A stretch of 64,000 nucleotides of DNA from G963665085 sp963665085. Lineage in GTDB: Bacteria > Bacteroidota > Bacteroidia > Bacteroidales > JAAAOM01. The stretch spans positions 1,674,001-1,738,000 of the forward strand of contig CAXXXS010000001.1 of the NCBI GenBank assembly GCA_963665085.2, given 5' to 3'. Both the position numbers and the translations under genes were made by a program. Shown here in pieces: positions 8,478 to 16,988 of the stretch (its first letter is position 1; each line of letters starts with the position of its first letter). Under the pieces are notes generated by a model, which saw only the letters and a list, made by a program, of their open reading frames with translations, was not told the DNA's origin and did not search any database.

Positions 8478-8966
8478 TTAGTTTTTAATGATTTTGAATT
8501 CTTTTAAGGATTGATTTCCTGATATTACTTTAATAAAATAGGTTGACGGTATATAATCAGTCATATCTATTTGAGTGTTGCTGTTAGTGAGCTTTTGGGT
8601 TTGCAAAAGTCTCCCATGAATATCAAATAGTTGAAACGAAAAATCTTCTGTATTTTCCATTTCTACAAATAATTCCAGATAATTGGTTACCGGGTTTGGA
8701 TATGCCGATATTTGCACCAAGCTTATGGCTATATTTTCGATTTCTGTAATCGTAAAAATCTCGCAGGGTTGTTGTACGCCTTGTGCAACAGAAGCATTTG
8801 TTCCGGTGTTTGTGGTATAAACAACCTGTCCAACGGAGTAGCTTACCGAGCCACCGCTGCCCGAAGCATTACTGCCTGTGGCGTTAACGCTTTCCTGTGC
8901 CTGTAAGCTTGTAAGTGCAATTCCTAACAAGAATACTGCACTTAATTTTAATCGTTTGTGTCTCAT
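8478..8966 (-). CDS. Small secreted protein with T9SS type A sorting domain (copy 2)
   Basis: 162 aa from the ATG at 8966. An upstream in-frame ATG at 8999 would add 11 residues, but the other copy (1735-2223) starts with the same MRHKRLKLSA, so the inner start is preferred. It has a signal peptide, a Gly/Ser-rich stretch (SNASGSGGSVSYSVGQVV), GVQQPCEIFTI and a C-terminal T9SS domain (AYPNPVTNYLEL, FDIHGRLLQTQ, STYFIKV). It differs from copy 1 at only a handful of residues. It lies 7 bp upstream of the interrupted lectin copy D, so the small protein plus lectin unit occurs twice. Its lectin partner is broken, so this copy may now be without function. Confidence 0.88.
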   Translation of the reverse strand: MRHKRLKLSAVFLLGIALTSLQAQESVNATGSNASGSGGSVSYSVGQVVYTTNTGTNASVAQGVQQPCEIFTITEIENIAISLVQISAYPNPVTNYLELFVEMENTEDFSFQLFDIHGRLLQTQKLTNSNTQIDMTDYIPSTYFIKVISGNQSLKEFKIIKN

Positions 8967-9041
8967 TAGTATTATTATTTTCTCGTAACTACTATTCATT
9001 TTGATTTTTCTGTTGTCTCCAATATTTTAATAGATAAATTG

Positions 9042-10127
9042 TTAAAATGCCCGAACAGCACGTACACCGGCAGGGCCGTTTTTTCCGAGACCGTACTTGT
9101 CGCCACCGACGAAGAACACTGCCCATGCATAGGTGTTGTTACTTTTCTCGGTAGAACTCCAATAATCCCAAGGAATAAAATAACTGCCACCATTCGAAGT
9201 TGCCGTAGCACTAATAGTTGTCTCTCTTTGATACATTAGCTCAAGTTCTTTTATTGAGGGTAAGTACCAATCGCCATATGTTACACCATTTTGAGTGACG
9301 CTATAATTAGCACATAAACCTGCTGCATAATTGGTTAAAGTTGCACCCTGGTTGGCTATTATTAATAGCGTGTTCATTTCGCCGGCATAAATACCATCGC
9401 CCACTGCAGATGTAGTTGTATAACTACCATTATACCACTGTAAGCCATTGCCTCCATCTAGGTCTTCTATGGCACATGCCAGGCCATGCTGGCCTGTTTC
9501 GTCAACATAAAACACAACACCGCCCTGGGCAAAGTCGCCTACAGAATAGGTAGTAACTGTTGGGATATCGGCACGTATTTGGTTTGCTGTATCTTGTAAT
9601 GCAGTTGAAAGTGCAGCATTTAAAGTTGACAGTGAGTCTGAGATTTCTGTTCGTACTTCTGCCCGTACTATGCTACTATCGGCATACCAAACAGGGTCTG
9701 TTTCGGGAATGGTACCTGTAATTGTTTCGGCAGTTTTTGCATGTAAAGCATAAGGTACACTTAATAATTGGTTTACTCCTGTTATGGTGTAACTTGTTCC
9801 TCCTGTTGGGTCGGTTTCGGTTTTTATGAAATAAGAGCCGTTTGCCCAGTCGATGGCAAAAAAATCGCCGCTTACTACGGTTCCTGCTCCAATTTCAAAA
9901 CTCACTAAACCGTTTGCATTGGGTGTTGGGTTTTGGGTTTCACTGTAAACGATGGAGCCATCGGTAGCACCTTGTAGGATGCTAATTTGCATGCCAACCG
10001 ATTGATTTATGACCAGGTTATTACCTGCATCTCTAACGACTGCCTGGTAGCTAATTTTTTCGGGGCTTTGTGCCCATAGTGTTGCCGTTAATAATACTAC
10101 GCCTAAAAACGTAAATATTTTCTTCAT
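9042..10127 (-). CDS. Secreted fibre protein with hypervariable lectin head, short stalk (copy E)
   Basis: 361 aa, the shortest intact copy. Signal peptide (VVLLTATLWAQ), N-terminal domain to about 130 (EKISYQAVVRDAGNNL, LLSVPYALHAKTAE), then one ETDPVW segment and a short coiled coil (RAEVRTEISDSLSTLNAAL). The SGTNTGDQDL part of the stalk is absent. The DUF1566/Lcl-like head follows from about 195: GGVVFYVDETGQHGLACAIE, YGDWYLPSIKELELMY, DYWSSTE, and the last residues VRAVRAF. The variable 27 residues are Gly-rich and keep only AW, FF and K in common with the other copies. It is the first gene of the array in transcription order and is preceded by a 950-bp gap before the membrane regulator gene. 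Confidence 0.87.
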   Translation of the reverse strand: MKKIFTFLGVVLLTATLWAQSPEKISYQAVVRDAGNNLVINQSVGMQISILQGATDGSIVYSETQNPTPNANGLVSFEIGAGTVVSGDFFAIDWANGSYFIKTETDPTGGTSYTITGVNQLLSVPYALHAKTAETITGTIPETDPVWYADSSIVRAEVRTEISDSLSTLNAALSTALQDTANQIRADIPTVTTYSVGDFAQGGVVFYVDETGQHGLACAIEDLDGGNGLQWYNGSYTTTSAVGDGIYAGEMNTLLIIANQGATLTNYAAGLCANYSVTQNGVTYGDWYLPSIKELELMYQRETTISATATSNGGSYFIPWDYWSSTEKSNNTYAWAVFFVGGDKYGLGKNGPAGVRAVRAF

Positions 10128-11082
10128 ATAGTTTTTTCTTTAATAACTTTAAATGTTTTTACTTTTTTGTGGCTTGATTAAAGCCGCTCATATCAATTTC
10201 TGTTTTATTAGTTTCAATTGTTTTGTGCCTAAAAATTTATTGTTGAAATTTTCAGATTTATAGCTCTCTGCAATGTTTATTATAAGCAAAACGACAGGAT
10301 TTGGATATACTAAAACGGAAAGCGATATACTTCTATTCTCTTTGATTACGGTAAGGGGAAAAATCTCATAAGATAGCCGAACTCACGGTTTTACTTAAAA
10401 AATTCCCTATAAGGCCGTATCCATTGTTTGTATAGGGTTGAACGCCCATTTACGGAGGCTTCACCTCTGAGTGCATAAGTTGTTTCACAGGGACATAGGT
10501 TTAATGTAAAAGTCTGCAAAAATGCTGAAATAGTTTTTTCTACCATATTTATAGATTTAGAATTAGCTAAATTACGGCATCGAGCCAAAAAATGTTTGAT
10601 GTTATTGCCTTACAAAATCTGTACATCCTAACGTAAAACACATAAAATGAGTGTTTTATTTTCTTACATGAGATTCATATTCTTTGAAGGTTTTCAACTT
10701 TAACAATAAGAGAAGGCAACAAAAACAGATTAAGTATCTGGGTTTTTATTGGTAAGTTATAGGTTAAAAGATCTATTCTTTGTTACAACTACTTCAAATT
10801 ATAGCGCTTTACTTAATTTCAAAGATTCCTGTTAATCGATGAATCCTCTACAATTTCTTCTTTGATATTTTGTTTTTGGTTATTCGGATAAACTACGAGT
10901 ATCAGAGGAAAGTACTCAAATCTACCAGCTTCTTGTTTATTTCTTTAAATCCACAGGAAAAAGTCATAAACCGCATAGTACGCAGGGTTACGCAGAGAAA
11001 ACTTCACCCAAATGGGTGAAACAAAAATCGCGATAATCCGCTTAATTAGCGGTTTAAAAATACACTTGCGAATTTGAGGTAT
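10128..11082. other. Long intergenic region upstream of the lectin array
   Basis: About 955 bp with no convincing gene. A 65-codon minus frame at 10391-10588 is not recognised. At 10968-11000 there is a fragment (ACCGCATAGTACGCAGGG, then TTACGCAGAG) resembling half of the palindromic repeats at 32755 and 33347. Short hairpins near 11005-11020 (TTCACCCAAATGGGTGAA) and 11035-11053 (ATCCGCTTAATTAGCGG) could be terminators for the regulator gene read on the minus strand. No copy of the lectin variable region or its flanks (a DGR template repeat) was found here on either strand. Confidence 0.5.
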
Positions 11083-12762
11083 TTAATCAATATTGTTTAT
11101 AACAGTCTGTAGGTTTTCGTTGCTTTGGAGATTCATTTTTTTTCTTAACCTGCTGCGTGCAACATCAATTGTATTTAGGCTTTTGCCATTGATGGAAGCA
11201 ATATCTTTGGAAGTCATATTTAATTTAAGAAAAGCACATAGTTTTCGTTCTCCGGCAGTCAGGTTTGGAAATTTTTGGTTTAAGATTTTGTAGAATTTCG
11301 GGTGAACCTGGTTGAAATGTATTTCAAATTCGTTCCATGAGTTAGTGGAAAGATTTAATTTAAGATTTCTGATTATGTTCTGAATATCGATGTTTGTCTT
11401 TTTATCGGGTTTTAATGTTCTAAGCTGTTTAATTAAGCCTGAAATTAACGTTTCTTTTTCAGAGAGTACCATTACCTTGGATGCAATTTCCCTGTTTTTG
11501 TAATCTATCTCTTCCTTTAGTTTACGGTTTTCTTTTTCTTTTTGAATGGTATCCAGTTCAAGTAACGAACTTTTATATAAGATTTCAACATTTTTAAGAT
11601 GCTCCTTTATATATGTATAATTGATAGCAAGGGTAAAAAGAAGTAATTCAATAAATATTCCGATTTGGAAATACGCCATGTTAGTAACGGAAACTTTAGA
11701 AAAACTTACAACCGTTGTAATAATTGCACCTATAGTCTCAGCTAGTGCACCATTAAGAATAATTTTAGGAGTGAGTTTTACTTTTTTTCGAAAGATAAAA
11801 TAGGAACTTATTATAAAAATTGCATTTAGTACCGTATAATAATCACTAATCATTATACCAAGGTGATAGTCTATTTGTCCTATTATCAATATAAAGAAAC
11901 AAAAAGAAAAGATTACCCAGGCATAATATTTTATATACTTTCTCCAAAATGATACGTTTTCGGTTTTTAATAATTCCAGAAAAAATAAAAGATAAACCGC
12001 CTGGGCGATAAATATGCTAAAGAAAAGCCTGAGGTCGATATTGGGATAATTGAAAAGTATATATTTTTCAGAAAATTGATAATAATGGAGAAAAAATATT
12101 GAGGTGAATAATATGTATAGTGCGTAATATAGATAAAGTCGGTTTCCTGATAAAAAAAACAAGATAAAGTTTACAATCATAATAATTACCATCGTTCCCT
12201 GGAAAATCCCCTGGATAAAATTTATGCCAGAAGTTTCTTCAATTAATTCTGTTTCAGAAATAAGTTGTAGCCGGTCAATTGTATATGAATGTTCAATATT
12301 ATTTATTGCTCTTAAATAAAATACTGTTTTATCCTGTTGTAGTTGAAACGACACTTTGTCTTTTATAAATCCTTTCGCATCTCTTTTATTTTGAGGTAAA
12401 AGACATCCTCCAATTTTTGTTGTCAAAGAGTTATCTTCTTTAAGTTGAAATAACTTAATAAAAGAAAAAGTGTTGTCGAAATGAATAAAGTAATTCTGTG
12501 TTGGAAGATTTTTGTTGTCTATAATTATTTTAAACCAATAGATTCTATCTTTTAAAAGAATATTATTGTTATAGTTAATAAATTCAGAAGTCTCATTTTT
12601 TTTTATTTCTTGAAATGAAAGATTGCTGGTATCATTAAAAAACGTTATGGAAGATATCTCTAATGATTGGGGACTATCGTTTTTCTTGTCATTTATTTTA
12701 TTTGCTTTTACAGATATTAATAAGAAGTTTAATAGACAGGCGATTAGGATACACTTATTCAT
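11083..12762 (-). CDS. 7TMR-DISM membrane sensor with C-terminal LuxR-type helix-turn-helix
   Basis: 559 aa from the ATG at 12762; an ATG at 12786 would add 8 residues before the signal peptide (MNKCILIACLLNFLLISVKA), so the inner one is preferred. Residues 30-185 are a periplasmic 7TMR-DISMED2-like sensor domain (DRIYWFKIIIDN, YFIHFDNTFSF). Residues 190-400 hold seven hydrophobic segments (7TMR-DISM_7TM). Residues 405-450 are a coiled coil, and the C-terminus has a LuxR-like helix-turn-helix (LTAGERKLCAFLKLNMTSKD, SLNTIDVARSRLRKKM). Such one-protein regulators couple an outside signal, often carbohydrate, to transcription. Its position upstream of and in line with the lectin array suggests control of that array; this is inference. 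Confidence 0.85.
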   Translation of the reverse strand: MNKCILIACLLNFLLISVKANKINDKKNDSPQSLEISSITFFNDTSNLSFQEIKKNETSEFINYNNNILLKDRIYWFKIIIDNKNLPTQNYFIHFDNTFSFIKLFQLKEDNSLTTKIGGCLLPQNKRDAKGFIKDKVSFQLQQDKTVFYLRAINNIEHSYTIDRLQLISETELIEETSGINFIQGIFQGTMVIIMIVNFILFFLSGNRLYLYYALYILFTSIFFLHYYQFSEKYILFNYPNIDLRLFFSIFIAQAVYLLFFLELLKTENVSFWRKYIKYYAWVIFSFCFFILIIGQIDYHLGIMISDYYTVLNAIFIISSYFIFRKKVKLTPKIILNGALAETIGAIITTVVSFSKVSVTNMAYFQIGIFIELLLFTLAINYTYIKEHLKNVEILYKSSLLELDTIQKEKENRKLKEEIDYKNREIASKVMVLSEKETLISGLIKQLRTLKPDKKTNIDIQNIIRNLKLNLSTNSWNEFEIHFNQVHPKFYKILNQKFPNLTAGERKLCAFLKLNMTSKDIASINGKSLNTIDVARSRLRKKMNLQSNENLQTVINNID

Positions 12763-12786
12763 GTAAATTTTATTGAATACATTCAT

Positions 12787-13171
12787 AATTGATTTGCTGA
12801 AAAAAAGATTAGCATTAAAAGATTGACGTTCAATTGCAATTAATCATATTAATAGCAAGCATTTGAATAGCCTTAAAACTGGAATAAAATAGAATATGGC
12901 AAATAAAAATAACGTTAGAACTATCTTCTTTATAAATAAATCGATCCATTTAGCATTAGGGCAAATATAATAATTAAGGCACTACTTTATTAATTTCATA
13001 AAATTGTTTTGGATGAAAGCAAAACTATAGCTTGTCTCGTCCTAAAATACATTTACATAAAAAAGAAAAAAATGGAAAGAAATTTTTTGAGTCGATGGGA
13101 TGCCCAAAAACAGGCTGCAAAAATTCTCATAGATCAAATATATAAATTCTCAGGAATTATTTTTAGTAGGA
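12787..13171. other. Intergenic region with possible gene remnant
   Basis: About 385 bp. A 34-codon plus frame at 13072-13176 (starts MERNFLSRWDAQKQ) runs directly into the left end of the IS1380-type element. It may be a truncated gene or an older insertion-sequence remnant; I do not recognise it. Nothing else is seen. Confidence 0.3.
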
Positions 13172-14725
13172 CCTAAAATCCGCAAAACTTTTGTTTATCC
13201 ACGAATTACGCTAATTACGCGAAACAATTGGTTTCGCAACTTAAAAATATAGCAGTTTTCAAGTTATCAGACACAGTTTCCCTTACCCACTTTATTAAGG
13301 CTATTGAGGGAGAGCCTGAAAAACCAATAAGTTTTTCTATTAAGATGAATTGGATATTTGTATCAACTTTTGGTTGTTTGTTGCCAAATGTACAACGGTT
13401 CTTCGTCCGCTGCGTGTGAACTTTGCAACAATAGCGACAAAACAAAAAATAAATTTTTTAAGTCTCGATGTTTTGGTCAGCCCTTGAATAACTCCAGCAA
13501 AAATATTTAGCAGCCATTTATAGATAATATGAGCAACAGCCATTATTATCAGAAAGACAGTATTCTCTTCAAGGAAGCTGTGAGGCATTGAGTCTCAATT
13601 GAAATCGTTGTTTTGTATATCGAAAACCCGTTCACTGTCGCCACGTTTGTTGTAAAATATTATTGCTTCTTTTTCAGAAATATCCCAATCATTGGTAATA
13701 ATGAACAGGTAGTTTTTAGCATCGTTTGTAAAAACCGATCTTTGCCCGGTTTTGTTTGGCATGCGGTAAGCGACAATACGGTGCTCGAATTTCCCAAATC
13801 GATATTTGAAACTGTTCACTTCCATGTCCTGGAAATTAATGGTGCAAGGTTTCCAATCCTCGGTATCGGCAGCCATTGTCAACAAGGTCTCTGAATTTGA
13901 AGCTCTTATTGAAAATAAAATATTTTCTCCGTGAAAATAGTCTGTAACTTCTTTTATATATGAGCCGCAGTCCATACGGGCATAGCGAGGCTTTACCCCT
14001 TTATCCGCTAATAGCTTTAATGCCCTTTTATGAGTTGATAGCTGTGCCGCTTTAACATTGCAGTTACCATTTCGTCCCTCGATATAAACCGGTATGTTTG
14101 AGATAGTAGCTACCCCAGGGAAATATCCCTTTTTGTTTTTGTAGCTATATTCCGCATCGTATTTGTTGGCAGCTATAAACTGGTGGTCAAAATCATAAAC
14201 CAGCCCCTTGGCGTTAGGGTCAAGCTGCTTGAATTCTAGGGCACTGTCAACCAAAAGATTATTCATCCTGGTATTGACATTGATTTTATTTGTTATGCCC
14301 GGGGCTGTTTCTATGTACTCGCATGGCACAGAGAGTTCTTTGTCGCCTCGAAGGATTGTATCGGCAGAAGGTGTTGAAATCCCTTTAAGGTTCTTTAATG
14401 TGTTCTCTTTAAGATAATTTACATCTTCTGTGGCATTGCCGCCACAAAAAGCGGTATATATCCGGCTCAATAATAAATCAGAGTAATTATAGCCTATTGT
14501 TTTTACTCTTGCACCAAGTTGATTATCAATAAAATCAATTGCGCCATGTGCAAAAAGTTGCTTATGTATTAGGTGGATACCACCAAATGGCGTTACATTT
14601 GAATCGAAAATTTTAGTCACACACCTAAATAGGTGAAAATTTTCGAGACCTGCATTCACTTGCAGGTCTTATTTATAAAAACTTTGCTAGTTTTTGCTAA
14701 ATATTTGTTGCGGAAGTAAGGTAGG
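13172..14725 (-). mobile_element. IS1380-type insertion sequence (approximate ends)
   Basis: The element contains the transposase pseudogene at 13340-14659. Candidate ends are CCTAAAATCCGCAA at 13172 and, on the other strand, CCTACCTTACTTCCGCAA ending at 14725. They share CCT and TCCGCAA but are not perfect inverted repeats, and no clear target duplication was found. The ends are therefore tentative. Region 14726-14900 beyond it shows nothing except AT-rich sequence. Confidence 0.5.
13340..14659 (-). pseudogene. IS1380-family transposase inactivated by a nonsense codon
   Basis: The first 354 codons (14659 to 13595) encode an IS1380-type transposase. Visible motifs are THKRALKLLADKGVKPRYARMDCG with a catalytic Asp, VYDFDHQFIAANKYD and FYNKRGDSERVFDIQNNDFN. 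The next codon is TGA at 13595-13597, after which the same frame continues with DSMPHSFLEENTVFLIIMAV to 13340. IS1380 proteins normally have Trp (TGG) around this point, so one G-to-A change explains the stop. Without it the protein would be about 437 aa, near the family's usual length. The separate ATG at 13588 is probably only an internal Met. Confidence 0.88.
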
Positions 14726-14905
14726 AACCTCTTCAATGTCCTATTGTGAGCTGAAATCAGGAATTGTTTCAATCAAATAATAAATTAGCGTTAATTTTTT
14801 ATTAACTCGCGATTTAACACAATCGGTTGACAAATTTAACACAACCGGTTGATTATTTAGAATTAATCCAAATAATTAATAATAACTTAATCCATTGTAT
14901 AACAG

Positions 14906-14932
14906 TTGTGTTATAAAACCAATTTATCTTTG
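14906..14932 (+). promoter_or_regulatory. Bacteroidota-type promoter for the 203-aa secreted protein
   Basis: TATCTTTG at 14925-14932 fits the -7 box TAnnTTTG. A TTG at 14906-14908 lies 16 bp upstream, somewhat closer than the usual spacing. The start codon is 45 bp downstream, preceded by AGGAGTT, an unusually good Shine-Dalgarno sequence for this phylum. Confidence 0.6.
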
Positions 14933-14977
14933 TCTCAACGATTGATTTAAGATAGTAACCTTTAAAAATTAGGAGTT

Positions 14978-15589
14978 ATGAAAAAGTTAGTAGTAAATTT
15001 AGCAAAAAGCACATTTGTTATTGCTTTAGCAATATTAAGTTCAAACAGTATTTATGCTGTAGGTGATGTAAAAGTTGCTCCTATCCAGGGAAGCAAAAAG
15101 GCACGAGTATATATCGCTGCCACTCAAGATGCAAATGTGCGTCTTACAATCCTAAGTCAGGATGGAAAAGAATATCTTTATTCAGAAGCAATTGAAAATG
15201 CAGAAGATGAATCAGCATATAAAAGAGTATATGATTTTGACCTTTTAGATGAAGGAACATATAAAATTGTAGCTGAATCTGATTCAAAAATTGTAGAAAA
15301 AGATATTACAGTAAGTAAAGATGGGATTGCTGTAGTTGGAGAAAATGAAAAATTTAAGCCTTACTTTAAAATAGCAAACGATAAATTAATTGTAAGTTAT
15401 TTGAATAAAGAATCAGAAAATGTTAATGTTACATTCTCTGATAAGAGTGAGACTTTCTTCTCTGACGAAAAAGTTAATGATGTTAACTTTATGAAGGCTT
15501 ATAGCCTTGCAGATCTTGTAGCTGGAAATTATACTGTAAGTTTAAATTCTGGTGATAGCTCTTACAACTATTATTTTGAAGTGAAATAA
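14978..15589 (+). CDS. Small secreted protein of unknown function
   Basis: 203 aa. Residues 1-27 are a signal peptide (AKSTFVIALAILSSNSIYA). The mature part looks like two beta-sandwich repeats: residues 30-115 (VAPIQGSKKARVYIAA, YDFDLLDEGTYKIVAES) and residues 118-203 (YFKIANDKLIVSYLN, YSLADLVAGNYTVSLNS). Both halves have the pattern of a strand, then LxDLxxGxYxxxxxS. The gene stands alone, with a clear promoter box, a strong ribosome binding site and a terminator, which suggests a highly expressed periplasmic or surface protein. I do not recognise a named family; similar two-repeat small proteins occur in marine Bacteroidia. Confidence 0.85.
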   Translation: MKKLVVNLAKSTFVIALAILSSNSIYAVGDVKVAPIQGSKKARVYIAATQDANVRLTILSQDGKEYLYSEAIENAEDESAYKRVYDFDLLDEGTYKIVAESDSKIVEKDITVSKDGIAVVGENEKFKPYFKIANDKLIVSYLNKESENVNVTFSDKSETFFSDEKVNDVNFMKAYSLADLVAGNYTVSLNSGDSSYNYYFEVK

Positions 15590-15616
15590 TTTATTTAACT
15601 AAGAAATATATAATGG

Positions 15617-15646
15617 ACCCAGGTAGAAATACCTGGGTTTTTTGTT
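15617..15646 (+). terminator. Rho-independent terminator after the 203-aa gene
   Basis: Perfect 9-bp stem ACCCAGGTA / TACCTGGGT with a 4-base GAAA loop, followed by TTTTTGTTTT. It also lies at the 3' side of radC on the other strand. Confidence 0.9.
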
Positions 15647-15656
15647 TTAAAATGTT

Positions 15657-16349
15657 TTATAATAGTCCCTCGTCAAGAAAACTGAAATACCCCAGATTGG
15701 ATATAATGAGATGATCAATAATTTTTATATCCATCAGTTCTGCTGCATTCTTAGCTTTTTCAGTAACCTTTATATCCTCGCCACTTGGTTTTAAATTACC
15801 TGAGGGGTGATTATGACAAAGTATTACTGAAGATGCCAGTTTATCAATTGCAGGTTTTAAAATCAGTTTTGTGTCGATAACAGTTCCTGAAACACCCCCT
15901 TGGCTAATTTTTATGGTGTCTATCACAGAATTAGATCGGTTTAGGAGTAATATCCAAAATTCTTCGTGGAGTAAGTCAGATAGTTTAGGTGTAAAAATAT
16001 TAGCAACATCTTTGCTGGAGGTAATTTTTGGATTTACAAAGGTCTCAGATAGTTTTCTTCTTCTTCCTAACTCAAGAGCTACGACAATGTTTATTGCTTT
16101 TGCTTCGCCAATTCCTTTAATTTTTGTTAAATCGGTTACATTTAACCTGGCTAATTCATCAAGTCGATTCTTTGCACTGTGAAGGATATTTTTTGCTAAT
16201 TCAACAGCACTTAATTGTCTTGTACCTGAACCAATTAAAATAGCTATGATTTCTGCATCACTTAAGCTTGAAATTCCTTTCTGAAGTAATTTTTCGCGAG
16301 GGCGATCTTCTAAAGCCCATTGTTTAATACTTAGCTTTTTGTACTCCAT
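15657..16349 (-). CDS. radC: RadC family protein (JAB/MPN domain)
   Basis: 230 aa from the ATG at 16349 (MEYKKLSIKQWA). An upstream ATG at 16424 would add an atypical hydrophobic segment, so the inner one is chosen. Residues 1-80 carry a helix-hairpin-helix-like region (GISSLSDAEIIAILIGSG, LTKIKGIGEAKAINIV). Residues 105-230 form the JAB1/MPN metalloprotease-like domain with the zinc motif HNHPSG and the upstream Glu in LLHEEFWILLLN. RadC proteins are named for DNA repair, but their biochemical role is unresolved. It follows rpsT on the same strand after a terminator. Confidence 0.93.
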   Translation of the reverse strand: MEYKKLSIKQWALEDRPREKLLQKGISSLSDAEIIAILIGSGTRQLSAVELAKNILHSAKNRLDELARLNVTDLTKIKGIGEAKAINIVVALELGRRRKLSETFVNPKITSSKDVANIFTPKLSDLLHEEFWILLLNRSNSVIDTIKISQGGVSGTVIDTKLILKPAIDKLASSVILCHNHPSGNLKPSGEDIKVTEKAKNAAELMDIKIIDHLIISNLGYFSFLDEGLL

Positions 16350-16405
16350 TTCTAATAGTGGTTTAGTTAGAAATGGTTTAAAGATAAAAGAATTTTGAAA
16401 TACTA

Positions 16406-16446
16406 TAAATAAAAATACCCCCAATGAAAATAATCAAAGGGGGTTA
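16406..16446 (-). terminator. Terminator downstream of rpsT
   Basis: On the minus strand, AACCCCC at about 16439-16445 pairs with GGGGGT at 16417-16422 across a loop of about 16 bases, followed by ATTTTTATTT. It separates rpsT from radC, although the upstream radC frame would overlap it, another reason for the shorter radC start. Confidence 0.7.
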
Positions 16447-16466
16447 AGCATTTATGTTGGTAAATA

Positions 16467-16718
16467 TTATAAGCTATTTACGTGTTTTGCAAGTTTAGAT
16501 TTAATATTACCAGCTTTACTTTTGTGGATAATATTCTTTTTTGCAAGTTTATCAAGCATGCTGGAAACTTTCTTTAAAGATTCGCTAGCTTCTTCTTTAT
16601 CAGTTAATGAACGAAGATCTTTAATTGCATTTCTTGTAGTTTTTGCATAATATTTATTATGCACTCTTTTAATTTCTGTTTGTCGAATCCTTTTTATAGA
16701 CGATTTATGATTTGCCAT
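16467..16718 (-). CDS. rpsT: 30S ribosomal protein S20
   Basis: 83 aa, the normal length. Begins MANHKSSIKRIRQTEIKR, continues KYYAKTTRNAIKDLRSL and ends KAGNIKSKLAKHVNSL. The basic three-helix protein binds 16S rRNA in the small subunit. It is a single-gene unit with its own promoter at 16757-16787 and terminator at 16406-16446. Confidence 0.97.
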   Translation of the reverse strand: MANHKSSIKRIRQTEIKRVHNKYYAKTTRNAIKDLRSLTDKEEASESLKKVSSMLDKLAKKNIIHKSKAGNIKSKLAKHVNSL

Positions 16719-16756
16719 TGCCTAATAATTATTTTCTTAAATTCTTAAAATGGCTG

Positions 16757-16787
16757 CAAAAATAGTTAAAATATTAATTATAACAAA
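16757..16787 (-). promoter_or_regulatory. Promoter of rpsT
   Basis: Read on the minus strand: TTTG (16787-16784), exactly 19 bp, then TATTTTTG (16764-16757). This fits the Bacteroidota -33/-7 consensus TTTG-N19-TAnnTTTG. The rpsT start codon lies 38 bp downstream. Confidence 0.75.
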
Positions 16788-16988
16788 TACTTTTTCTTAG
16801 ATTTTTACATAACACGATATATGCTTTACAAATAATTAATTGCTTGTTTATCAAAAGCCAAAACAATCTTCTTTGAAAGAAGAAGAATAATTGTCAAAAC
16901 TTTTATACTGTTAATGTAAAAAAACAATCCTTTTTATAACCCGGGCGTAAATTTAATTATATCGTGAAAGAATAAAGATACAATCGAA

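Noticed and set aside
10391..10588. 65-codon minus-strand frame
   Set aside because: Not recognised and isolated in a non-coding stretch; could be a decayed transposase fragment, but nothing supports a call.
10128..11082. Possible DGR template repeat or retroelement RNA upstream of the array
   Set aside because: Read on both strands for the conserved flanks of the variable core (GGAGTTCTAC, GTTCGTGC) and A-rich codon runs; no match found.
13215..13445. 76-codon minus-strand frame at the end of the IS1380-type element
   Set aside because: It is in a different frame from the transposase remnant and overlaps its 3' end; no protein family signal.
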